This document shows, piece after piece, positions 15,158 through 21,654 of a stretch of DNA of 32,253 nt. A program made the translations under genes and the position numbers. Source of the stretch: CAZUNB01 sp044227985 (GTDB taxonomy: Bacteria; Patescibacteriota; Saccharimonadia; Saccharimonadales; JAGPDM01); the NCBI GenBank assembly GCA_044227985.1, contig JBGAVT010000015.1, forward strand, positions 1-32,253, written 5' to 3'. The notes beneath the pieces are model-generated. The model saw only the letters and a program-made list of their open reading frames with translations. It was not told where the DNA came from and searched no databases. How positions within the stretch are numbered: position 1 is the stretch's first letter; the number at the start of each line of letters is the position of its first letter.

Positions 15158-18001
15158 ATGTCACCACAAGACTTAGCAGCAACATTACAATTTAAGCGTT
15201 TTTTCACGCAGGCAGCCGTGCACCCATACGATGAAATCAAATGGGAAAAGCGTACCGCAAAGATTGAAAATCCAGCAACCAAGCACGTCGTGTTTGAACA
15301 AAATGATATCGAAATTCCAACTAGTTGGTCGCAGATCGCGCTTAATATTATCGCTCAGAAATATTTCAGTGGGACCCCGGGAACTCCTGACCGTGAAACA
15401 TCACTTAAGCATTTGATCAACCGAGTCGCCGACACGGTAAGCGCTCACGGATTACAAGAAGGCTATTTCGCAAGCGAACAAGAGGCTGAAATTTTTAATC
15501 ACGAATTAAAATATATTTTGGTTACTCAGCGTGCTGCATTCAATAGTCCAGTTTGGTTTAATATTGGCGCCAAAGATCGTAGCCAGCAAGCTAGTGCTTG
15601 TTTTATCCTCTCTGTCAAAGACACAATGCCAGCAATTCTTAACTGGTACACCGAAGAAGGTATGATTTTCAAGGGTGGCTCAGGTTCTGGTGTTAACGTC
15701 AGTAAAATACGTTCAAGCAAAGAATCACTTGGTGAAAGTGCCGGCTATGCTTCTGGCCCACTCAGCTTCATGCGTGGAGCTGACGCTTCAGCTGGTGCGA
15801 TTAAATCAGGTGGTAAAACCCGTCGAGCTGCCAAGATGGTTATACTCAACGTTGATCATCCTGATATCGAAGAATTCATTTGGGCAAAAGCTCGCGAAGA
15901 GCGCAAAGCTCGCGCTTTACAGGAAGCTGGCTTCGACATGACGCTTGATGGTAAAGATATCCACTCGATTCAGTACCAAAATGCCAACAACTCCGTTCGT
16001 GTAACTGATGACTTCATGAAAGCAGTTGAAAACGATACTGACTGGGATTTGAACGGTGTCAAAGATGGCAAAAAAATTGAAACTGTTCGTGCTCGTGATA
16101 TCTGGCGACAGGTCGCTGAGAGTGCGTGGGAGTGTGCTGATCCAGGACTACAGTTTGATACAACTATCAACAAATGGCACACAACACCGAGCGCTGGTCG
16201 TATTAACGGTAGTAATCCGTGTAGTGAGTACATGCACCTCGATGATAGTGCCTGTAATCTCGCCAGTATCAATCTGTTGAAATATCTGAAAGATGATGGA
16301 AGTTTCGACATCGAAGCCTATAAACACACTATCGAGGTTATCTTCACTGCTCAAGAAATATTGGTCGGCTACAGCGAATACCCAACCGAAGGTATTACGA
16401 AAACTGCCAAGGCTTATCGACAACTCGGTATTGGTTATGCAAACCTCGGTGCACTTTTGATGGCGCAAGGTCTTCCATACAACAGCGACGAAGGTCGTGC
16501 TCAAGCTGCGGCTTACACGGCAGTTCTAACTGGTCATTCGTATGCTACGAGTGCACGAATTGCCAAGCGAGTCGGTCCATTTGCTGGTTACAACGCTGAT
16601 CGTGAAAATATGATTGGTGTGCTGAAAATGCATCGTGATGCAGTTCGTGAAATTGACGCTAGCCTTGTCTCTGAAGAATTACTTGATGCAGCAGCTATCG
16701 CTTGGGACGATGCGGTTGAGCAAACTGATCGCTATGGTGCTCGAAATGCACAAGCCTCAGTCCTCGCGCCGACCGGTACCATAGGCCTAATGATGGACTG
16801 CGACACAACGGGAATTGAGCCTGATCTCGGTTTAGTTAAAATGAAGACTCTCGTCGGTGGCGGTGTTATGTTTATCGTCAACAAGACCGTTCCACGTGCA
16901 CTAAAACAGCTTGGTTACAATCCAGCCCAAGTTAACGAAATCGTCAAATACATCGATGATGAAAAAACAATTCTTGGTGCTCCGCACCTGAAAAAAGAAC
17001 ATGAAGAAGTCTTTGCTTGCTCAATGGGCGATAACTCAATTCACTATCTTGGTCACGCTAAGATGATGGGTGCGGTTCAGCCGTTCTTGAGTGGTGCAAT
17101 CAGTAAAACCGTCAATATGCCAGCTGATGCCAGCGTTGAAGATGTAGAACAGCTTCACCTTGATTCCTGGAAGCTTGGCCTAAAAGCCGTCGCTATCTAC
17201 CGTGACAATTCAAAGGTTGCACAACCTTTGTCGCAGGCCAAGAAGGATAAAAAAGAAGGTGATGATGAGCCGGTTGCACCACAAGCTCCAGTCGCTACAA
17301 CTTCAACTCCAGCCACTACAAACAATGAAAACATTGTCGTCAAAGGCGTTATGCGACGAATGCTACCGAAGATGCGCGACAGCAATACCTATGAATTTCG
17401 TGTCGGTAGTATGAAAGGCTTTTTCACGGTCGGTCATTTTGAGGACGGTACGCCAGCCGAACTATTTATGCAGGTCGCTAAGCAAGGTTCAACTATGCGT
17501 GGCGTCATGGATGCATTGGCAATCAGCGTCAGCCATGGTCTTCAGTATGGCGTACCGCTTAAGGCTTATGTCAAAATGTTCACCAACATGACGTTTGCGC
17601 CAAGTGGTCTAACTGATGATAAAGAGATTCGAACAACTAGTTCATTGGTGGACTACATCTTCCGAAGAATCGGTAAGGACTTCCTCAGCTTCGATGATCA
17701 GCTCGAAGTCGGTATCGCCAATCTTGATGATATGCCAACTCAGCAAACAAGTCTGACCGAAATTACGCCAGCTGCTACGGCGATACCAGTTGCGCCAGCT
17801 CCAGTTGAAGCACCAGCACCAAAAGCTGAGGCTCTTATTGAGCAGAAAATTGAAGAACTTCCAGAAACAGCTACACAGCCGAAAGCTCCAGCTGACGACA
17901 ATTCAACCGCGCCACTCTGTAACGAGTGCGGTGGTATGACAATGCGCAGTGGTAGCTGCTATGTCTGCTCAGTTTGCGGTACAACTACGGGCTGTAGTTA
18001 G
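15158..18001 (+). CDS. nrdJ: Adenosylcobalamin-dependent ribonucleotide reductase, class II
   Basis: This 947-residue enzyme makes deoxyribonucleotides using vitamin B12 coenzyme to generate the radical, so oxygen is not needed. The N-terminal region shows FNSPVWFNIG and KGGSGSGVNVSKIR. The active-site loop NPCSEYMHLDDSACNLASINL lies at about 352-372 and the substrate motif PTGTIGL at about 538. The tail from about 730 to 860 (MRRMLPKMRD, then GSTMRGVMDAL, then SLVDYIFRRIG) is typical of the long class II form. A Pro/Ala-rich linker leads to a C-terminal cysteine cluster (CNECGG and CSVCG), which should shuttle electrons. A strong AAGGAGGGG site precedes the ATG. The B12 must be taken up from hosts or neighbours, since no synthesis genes are visible here. 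Confidence 0.95.
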   Translation: MSPQDLAATLQFKRFFTQAAVHPYDEIKWEKRTAKIENPATKHVVFEQNDIEIPTSWSQIALNIIAQKYFSGTPGTPDRETSLKHLINRVADTVSAHGLQEGYFASEQEAEIFNHELKYILVTQRAAFNSPVWFNIGAKDRSQQASACFILSVKDTMPAILNWYTEEGMIFKGGSGSGVNVSKIRSSKESLGESAGYASGPLSFMRGADASAGAIKSGGKTRRAAKMVILNVDHPDIEEFIWAKAREERKARALQEAGFDMTLDGKDIHSIQYQNANNSVRVTDDFMKAVENDTDWDLNGVKDGKKIETVRARDIWRQVAESAWECADPGLQFDTTINKWHTTPSAGRINGSNPCSEYMHLDDSACNLASINLLKYLKDDGSFDIEAYKHTIEVIFTAQEILVGYSEYPTEGITKTAKAYRQLGIGYANLGALLMAQGLPYNSDEGRAQAAAYTAVLTGHSYATSARIAKRVGPFAGYNADRENMIGVLKMHRDAVREIDASLVSEELLDAAAIAWDDAVEQTDRYGARNAQASVLAPTGTIGLMMDCDTTGIEPDLGLVKMKTLVGGGVMFIVNKTVPRALKQLGYNPAQVNEIVKYIDDEKTILGAPHLKKEHEEVFACSMGDNSIHYLGHAKMMGAVQPFLSGAISKTVNMPADASVEDVEQLHLDSWKLGLKAVAIYRDNSKVAQPLSQAKKDKKEGDDEPVAPQAPVATTSTPATTNNENIVVKGVMRRMLPKMRDSNTYEFRVGSMKGFFTVGHFEDGTPAELFMQVAKQGSTMRGVMDALAISVSHGLQYGVPLKAYVKMFTNMTFAPSGLTDDKEIRTTSSLVDYIFRRIGKDFLSFDDQLEVGIANLDDMPTQQTSLTEITPAATAIPVAPAPVEAPAPKAEALIEQKIEELPETATQPKAPADDNSTAPLCNECGGMTMRSGSCYVCSVCGTTTGCS

Positions 18002-18010
18002 GAAACGATC

Positions 18011-18274
18011 ATGAGGGTGGTGGTACTCTATCGAACAAAAAGTGAACATGGCCGAACGGTCGAGACGATGTTGCGCGACTATAACATGCGTAACGCTCGC
18101 GACATCGAAGCCATAGACATCGACAGTCGTGATGGCACGGAGATGGCAAAACTCTACGGAGTGACGCAGTATCCGGCAATAATAGCCATGGCGAGTGATG
18201 GTCAGATGCAGAAGATGTGGCAGGGTTTACCGTTGCCGCTCATCAATGAAATCGACTTCTACGCTATCCAATAG
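18011..18274 (+). CDS. Thioredoxin-fold small protein without CxxC
   Basis: This 87-residue protein begins with the beta strand MRVVVLYRTKSEHGRTVETML, has an acidic strand (EAIDIDSRDGTEMAKLYGV) and a cis-Pro-type turn (TQYPAIIAMASDGQ), which matches a glutaredoxin/thioredoxin fold. The redox CxxC is absent and there is no cysteine at all, so it cannot work as a normal thiol reductant. It starts nine bases after the nrdJ stop, with a GGAAA stretch as a weak ribosome-binding site, and is probably cotranscribed with nrdJ. It may bind the reductase as a scaffold, but this is inference. Confidence 0.6.
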   Translation: MRVVVLYRTKSEHGRTVETMLRDYNMRNARDIEAIDIDSRDGTEMAKLYGVTQYPAIIAMASDGQMQKMWQGLPLPLINEIDFYAIQ

Positions 18275-18304
18275 TGTGTTGATGGACTGAATCTGCTACT
18301 TATT

Positions 18305-18313
18305 TGCTACACT
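18305..18313 (+). promoter_or_regulatory. Extended -10 promoter of rnpB
   Basis: TGC (18305-18307) precedes TACACT (18308-18313). Transcription should begin seven bases later, at about 18320, which is exactly where the P1 helix of RNase P RNA begins. No convincing -35 is present. Confidence 0.7.
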
Positions 18314-18410
18314 TAATCACAGTGGCTGCGCAGGCGATCGCTCTAGTTTATATAGGATTAGAGAGGAAAGTCCGGACAGCACAGAGCACGACAGTTGCTA
18401 ACGGCAACCG

Positions 18411-18709
18411 CCCAGCACCTTTCAGTTATAGTAGAATCGTTATATGTACTACGTATATCTTTTGAAAAGCTCAAAGACCAATAAATTCTATATTGGTTAC
18501 AGTAAAGACTTAAGAAAACGATTTTCTGCGCACAACGACGGCTTGGTAAAATCTACTAAGTCTGGGTTGCCGTGGGAGCTCATGTATTACGAAGCATACT
18601 CGTCTGCCAAAGCGGCGCAGACTAGGGAGAAACGATTAAAACACTACGGTAAAGCACTGGCCATGTTAAAAAAGCGAGTGTTAGTAGACGATAACTGAAA
18701 GGTGCTGGG
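18411..18709 (+). repeat. Perfect 19-bp inverted repeat forming the P12 stem around the insert
   Basis: CCCAGCACCTTTCAGTTAT (18411-18429) is exactly complementary to 18691-18709. Read as RNA, it closes P12 with 19 unbroken base pairs and holds the coding block in its loop. The stop codon TGA (18696-18698) of the reading frame lies within the right arm. Confidence 0.92.
18444..18698 (+). CDS. GIY-YIG nuclease-like protein encoded inside RNase P RNA
   Basis: This 84-residue protein is a single GIY-YIG domain of the UvrC/Intron-endonuclease (URI) type common in Patescibacteria. Visible features are YVYLL (3-7), YIG (16-18), R24 and R26, H30-N31 and the catalytic-type Glu in TREKRLK (E62). Nothing is truncated. 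It is encoded in the loop of the P12 helix of rnpB, and its last codons and stop lie in the helix strand. No ribosome-binding site is seen upstream; TAGAAT (18432-18437) lies six bases before the ATG and could be a -10 box for a leaderless mRNA, as at nearby genes. Such domains cut DNA in homing endonucleases or act in repair, but the real substrate here is unknown. Confidence 0.88.
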   Translation: MYYVYLLKSSKTNKFYIGYSKDLRKRFSAHNDGLVKSTKSGLPWELMYYEAYSSAKAAQTREKRLKHYGKALAMLKKRVLVDDN

Positions 18710-18972
18710 TAGGGAAAGTGCCGCAGAGACAATACAGCAACGCCTCTGTTTATTTCGATAATCACGCAACGCTTAAAGTGAAAAGTGACCGTAAAACGGT
18801 CTCGGTGCATGGTGACATGCACTCGTGGTAAACCCTGTCGGCTGCAAGGCGACCGAGCCCACCAAGGACTGCTCGTCCGAGCGAGGTGATGAGACCGCGA
18901 TGAGCCGTCTAGCGATAGGCGGCCAAGATAGATGATCGTCCGCGACAGAATCCGGCTTATCGCGCAGCCACT

Positions 18973-19201
18973 ATGAAATAATTTTTATATTATCATTTCA
19001 ACTTTGATAGCAAAGTTGAGTAAACTACTGGGCTTATCACGTCGCTAGATATGTTTATCGTAAAATAAACAATCAAAAATAAAACTCGTGGCTATTCGCC
19101 ACCCAAACACTATTTTTGTCATTATTGTATATTTTACATTCACATTCTGGCTTGGCTCTTTTACGACCAGACCCTCTCGTCCACAAGTCTAACCATAACT
19201 G
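18973..19201 (+). other. AT-rich gap after rnpB, with hairpins and no gene
   Basis: An AT-rich dyad at about 18974-19000 and a perfect 8-bp hairpin (CAACTTTG 18999-19006 with CAAAGTTG 19011-19018, four-base loop) lie downstream of rnpB and may help end it, though no T-run follows. At 19088-19102 a GTGGC/GCCAC hairpin would work as a terminator on the minus strand, but no minus-strand gene precedes it. Confidence 0.35.
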
Positions 19202-19230
19202 TTTACGCATCTCTGTAAATATGATAAAAT
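19202..19230 (+). promoter_or_regulatory. Promoter of the first BspA-repeat gene
   Basis: TTTACG (19202-19207) and TAAAAT (19225-19230) are spaced by 17 bases, leaving a leader of about 28 bases before ATG 19265. Confidence 0.6.
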
Positions 19231-19264
19231 TCGTCTATAAATTTAAGGTATCCTTATCAGGCAA

Positions 19265-21460
19265 ATGCAAAAACTACAATCGGTTATAAGCTCGTTCAAA
19301 CCAAGCTCTCGGTTGGCACTTTTTGCATTCCTGAGTATTGCTGCACTTGTTGGCTCATTGATCTATTACAACCAATCAGTCGTAGCCTATCCAGCTGATG
19401 AATTTGTCACCACCTGGAAAACAGACAACCCAGGTACCAGTAACTCTACTTCGATTACTATTCCGACTACGGGTGGAGGCTACAACTATAGTGTAGATTG
19501 GGATAATGACGGAGTAGCCGATCAGACAGGCTTAACAGGTAACGTTACCCATGATTACGGTACAGCTGGGACGTATACGGTTAGGATTAAGGGAACATTC
19601 CCGAGAATCTATTTCAATAATGGTGGTGATAAAAGCAAGATTCTGAGTGTGGAACAGTGGGGGACCAATGCTTGGACAGACATGCAGGCTGCTTTTTATG
19701 GGGCTAATAATTTGGTAATAAATGCCAGTGATACGCCCAATCTTAGCAATGTTACAAATATGATGTCAATGTTTAGACTGGCTACGTCTCTCGGAAATGG
19801 TTCAGGAAACTGGAATTGGAATACTGAAAATGTGACCGCAATGGGCAGTGGTTATGATGGGGTTTTTGCTGGAGCTACATCATTCAATAAAGATATTAAT
19901 TCGTGGAACACAAGTAATGTTGTTTACATGTCGGCCGTATTCAGTGGCGCCACCAGCTTCAATCAGCCCCTAGATAACTGGCAAACTAATAAAGTTAAGA
20001 CGATGGAAGATTTGTTTAATGGCGCCACCAGCTTTAATCAGAACATTAATAATTGGGACGTAAGTAAGGTTCAAGATACTTCATATAAACCTGGGTCAGG
20101 TTTATTCAGTGGCGCCACCAGCTTCAATCAGCCCCTAGATAACTGGCAAACTATTAGTTTAGTTGATGCAAAGTGGATGTTCTCTGGAGCTACTTCATTC
20201 AATAAAGATATTAGCTCTTGGTCAACTGACAATGTCGTTGAAGTGGCAGGAATGTTTAAGGGAGCCACCTCATTTAATCAGGATATTTCTGATTGGAATG
20301 TTGGTAATGTCAAGAATTTTGGTTCTTTTTATGATGGTATGTTTGCGTCTGCAACTTCATTTAACAAGAACATAAACTCTTGGAATACAAGCAGTGCTAC
20401 GAGTATGGAGTCTATATTTGACAATGCAACGTCTTTCAACCAACCCCTAGATAACTGGGATGTTAGTAAGGTTACGCAGATGCGAAGAATGTTCAGAAAA
20501 GCCAGTTCATTTAATCAAGACATTAGTGGCTGGGACACAAGCTCATTGCAACTAACAGGTAGCTACGGGGACACGGGAGGTATGTTCTCCTACGCCACCT
20601 CATTTAATCAGGATATCTCATCTTGGGATGTCAGCAATGTAACCAATATGCAACATATGTTTTTCGGTGCTACTTCATTCAATCAAGATCTTGATGGGTG
20701 GAATGTTTCATCTGTTACAAATATGCAAGATATGTTCAGCGGGGCTACTCTCTCTACAGATAACTACGATTCTTTGCTTACCAGCTGGAACGCTCAAAAC
20801 CTCAAACCTGGGGTAAAATTCCATGGTGGCAACAGCAACTACTGTAACGCCGCCGCGTCTCGAGCCAACATGATAACTTCCGATGGCTGGGCTATCACCG
20901 ACGGAGGTCTCAATTGTACGAAAGCCACTAAAGCCGCTAACACTCACTTTATCACCACCTGGAAGACTGACAACCCAGGTACTAGTAACTCGACTTCTAT
21001 TACTATCCCAACCACAGGCACTGGCTACAGTTACGATGTTGACTGGGATAATGACGGGCGAATGGATGAGTTCGGTATTACTGGTAATAAAACCCACGAC
21101 TTCGGCACAGCCGGAACAAAAACAATTCGTATTCAGGGCAACTTTCCAAGAATATTTTTTAACTTCGGGGGTGACACGCAGAAGATACTTAGTGTAGAGC
21201 AGTGGGGAGCGCAGAAGTGGACTTCAATGCAGAATGCATTTGGTTCGGCTTCGAACCTTGTGATTAGTGCTAGTGATACCCCAGATTTAAGCAACGCAAG
21301 TTCGCTATCTAGAATGTTCACGCATGAAGGGGCTGGACTGAGCCTTTATGTGAATAGGTTGATAATGCATTATCTGAACGGATCAATTGTTGCTCACAGT
21401 AAACCCGGTCACGGCACTACGATGACGGTAACAGTACCTCGATATTACAATAAACGGTAG
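19265..21460 (+). CDS. BspA-repeat surface protein 1, chimeric 3' end
   Basis: This 731-residue protein has a signal peptide or membrane segment (about 17-36), a mature start near YPADEFVTTWKT and an N-terminal domain with an aspartate-rich DWDNDG loop (about 40-145). About 12 BspA-type (DUF285) repeats of 25 residues follow (pattern MFxGATSFNQxxxxWDTSxVTxM). Such repeats form leucine-rich-like solenoids that bind host or partner surfaces. After a cap (SWNAQNLKPGVKF, then SRANM) a second copy of the N-terminal domain starts near residue 560 and runs to SLSRMF. The frame then changes at once into a histidine-kinase tail (residues 686-731). There is no LPXTG-like anchor. It looks like a fusion or truncated product of cassette recombination. 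The N-terminal half is a normal family member. Confidence 0.85.
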   Translation: MQKLQSVISSFKPSSRLALFAFLSIAALVGSLIYYNQSVVAYPADEFVTTWKTDNPGTSNSTSITIPTTGGGYNYSVDWDNDGVADQTGLTGNVTHDYGTAGTYTVRIKGTFPRIYFNNGGDKSKILSVEQWGTNAWTDMQAAFYGANNLVINASDTPNLSNVTNMMSMFRLATSLGNGSGNWNWNTENVTAMGSGYDGVFAGATSFNKDINSWNTSNVVYMSAVFSGATSFNQPLDNWQTNKVKTMEDLFNGATSFNQNINNWDVSKVQDTSYKPGSGLFSGATSFNQPLDNWQTISLVDAKWMFSGATSFNKDISSWSTDNVVEVAGMFKGATSFNQDISDWNVGNVKNFGSFYDGMFASATSFNKNINSWNTSSATSMESIFDNATSFNQPLDNWDVSKVTQMRRMFRKASSFNQDISGWDTSSLQLTGSYGDTGGMFSYATSFNQDISSWDVSNVTNMQHMFFGATSFNQDLDGWNVSSVTNMQDMFSGATLSTDNYDSLLTSWNAQNLKPGVKFHGGNSNYCNAAASRANMITSDGWAITDGGLNCTKATKAANTHFITTWKTDNPGTSNSTSITIPTTGTGYSYDVDWDNDGRMDEFGITGNKTHDFGTAGTKTIRIQGNFPRIFFNFGGDTQKILSVEQWGAQKWTSMQNAFGSASNLVISASDTPDLSNASSLSRMFTHEGAGLSLYVNRLIMHYLNGSIVAHSKPGHGTTMTVTVPRYYNKR
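20942..21319 (+). repeat. Second, truncated copy of the BspA N-terminal domain
   Basis: This segment repeats the start of the BspA proteins, from FITTWKTDNPGTSNS to SASDTPDLSNASSL, inside gene 1. It is close to the copies at the starts of genes 1, 2 and 3 (about 19403, 21844 and 25570). It ends at the MF that normally opens the repeat array. Confidence 0.85.
21320..21460 (+). pseudogene. Histidine-kinase ATPase tail fused to BspA gene 1
   Basis: Forty-six residues begin THEGAGLSLYVNRL and end TMTVTVPRYYNKR. The GxGLSL segment matches the G2 box of HATPase_c domains, followed by the usual helix and last strand (GHGTTMTVTVP). The first two-thirds of a kinase (His, N and G1 boxes) is absent. 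It reads in frame from the BspA part. Confidence 0.7.
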
Positions 21461-21534
21461 TACATTATCGATTAGGAGTGCGGTGCTCGAGCCATCGAGG
21501 TGTTATAAAACGCACTACGATCTGCTATCTTTTA

Positions 21535-21563
21535 TTGACCCAACCACCTCTATAAGTTATTAT
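21535..21563 (+). promoter_or_regulatory. Promoter of BspA gene 2
   Basis: TTGACC (21535-21540) and TATTAT (21558-21563) are spaced by 17 bases. Transcription from near 21570 leaves a leader of about 85 bases. A CTCGA/TCGAG hairpin with no T-run lies just upstream at about 21486-21500. Confidence 0.65.
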
Positions 21564-21654
21564 ATACATAAGCCTATTTCTTTTGCTTCCACCACAGTAA
21601 ATTATTGGTGATGACAAGTAGAAGATTATTTAAAAAATAAGAAAGTTGCCATCT

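Larger units (their letters stand above)
18321..18972 (+). ncRNA. rnpB: RNase P RNA (bacterial type A) carrying a protein-coding insert in P12
   Basis: This is the catalytic RNA that trims the 5' ends of tRNA precursors. P1 is an 11-bp helix joining 18321-18331 and 18962-18972. Conserved regions are visible: GAGGAAAGTCC (18363-18373), GGTAAACCC (18827-18835) and ACAGAATCCGGCTTAT (18945-18960), in the right order and spacing. Total length is about 652 bases, well above the usual 350-400. The excess is a single block (18430-18690) in the loop of P12; without it the RNA is about 391 bases. The block encodes a GIY-YIG protein. All conserved core regions are intact, so the RNA is probably functional. 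No other rnpB copy can be checked here. Confidence 0.95.

Noticed and set aside
18430..18690. Self-splicing intron in rnpB
   Set aside because: The block contains only the reading frame and short flanks, with no group I or II core, and its ends pair to close P12, so a retained loop insertion fits better.
21646..21654. BspA gene 2 start at TTG 21646
   Set aside because: ATG 21655 is a better start codon with similar upstream sequence, and the extra residues add nothing recognisable.
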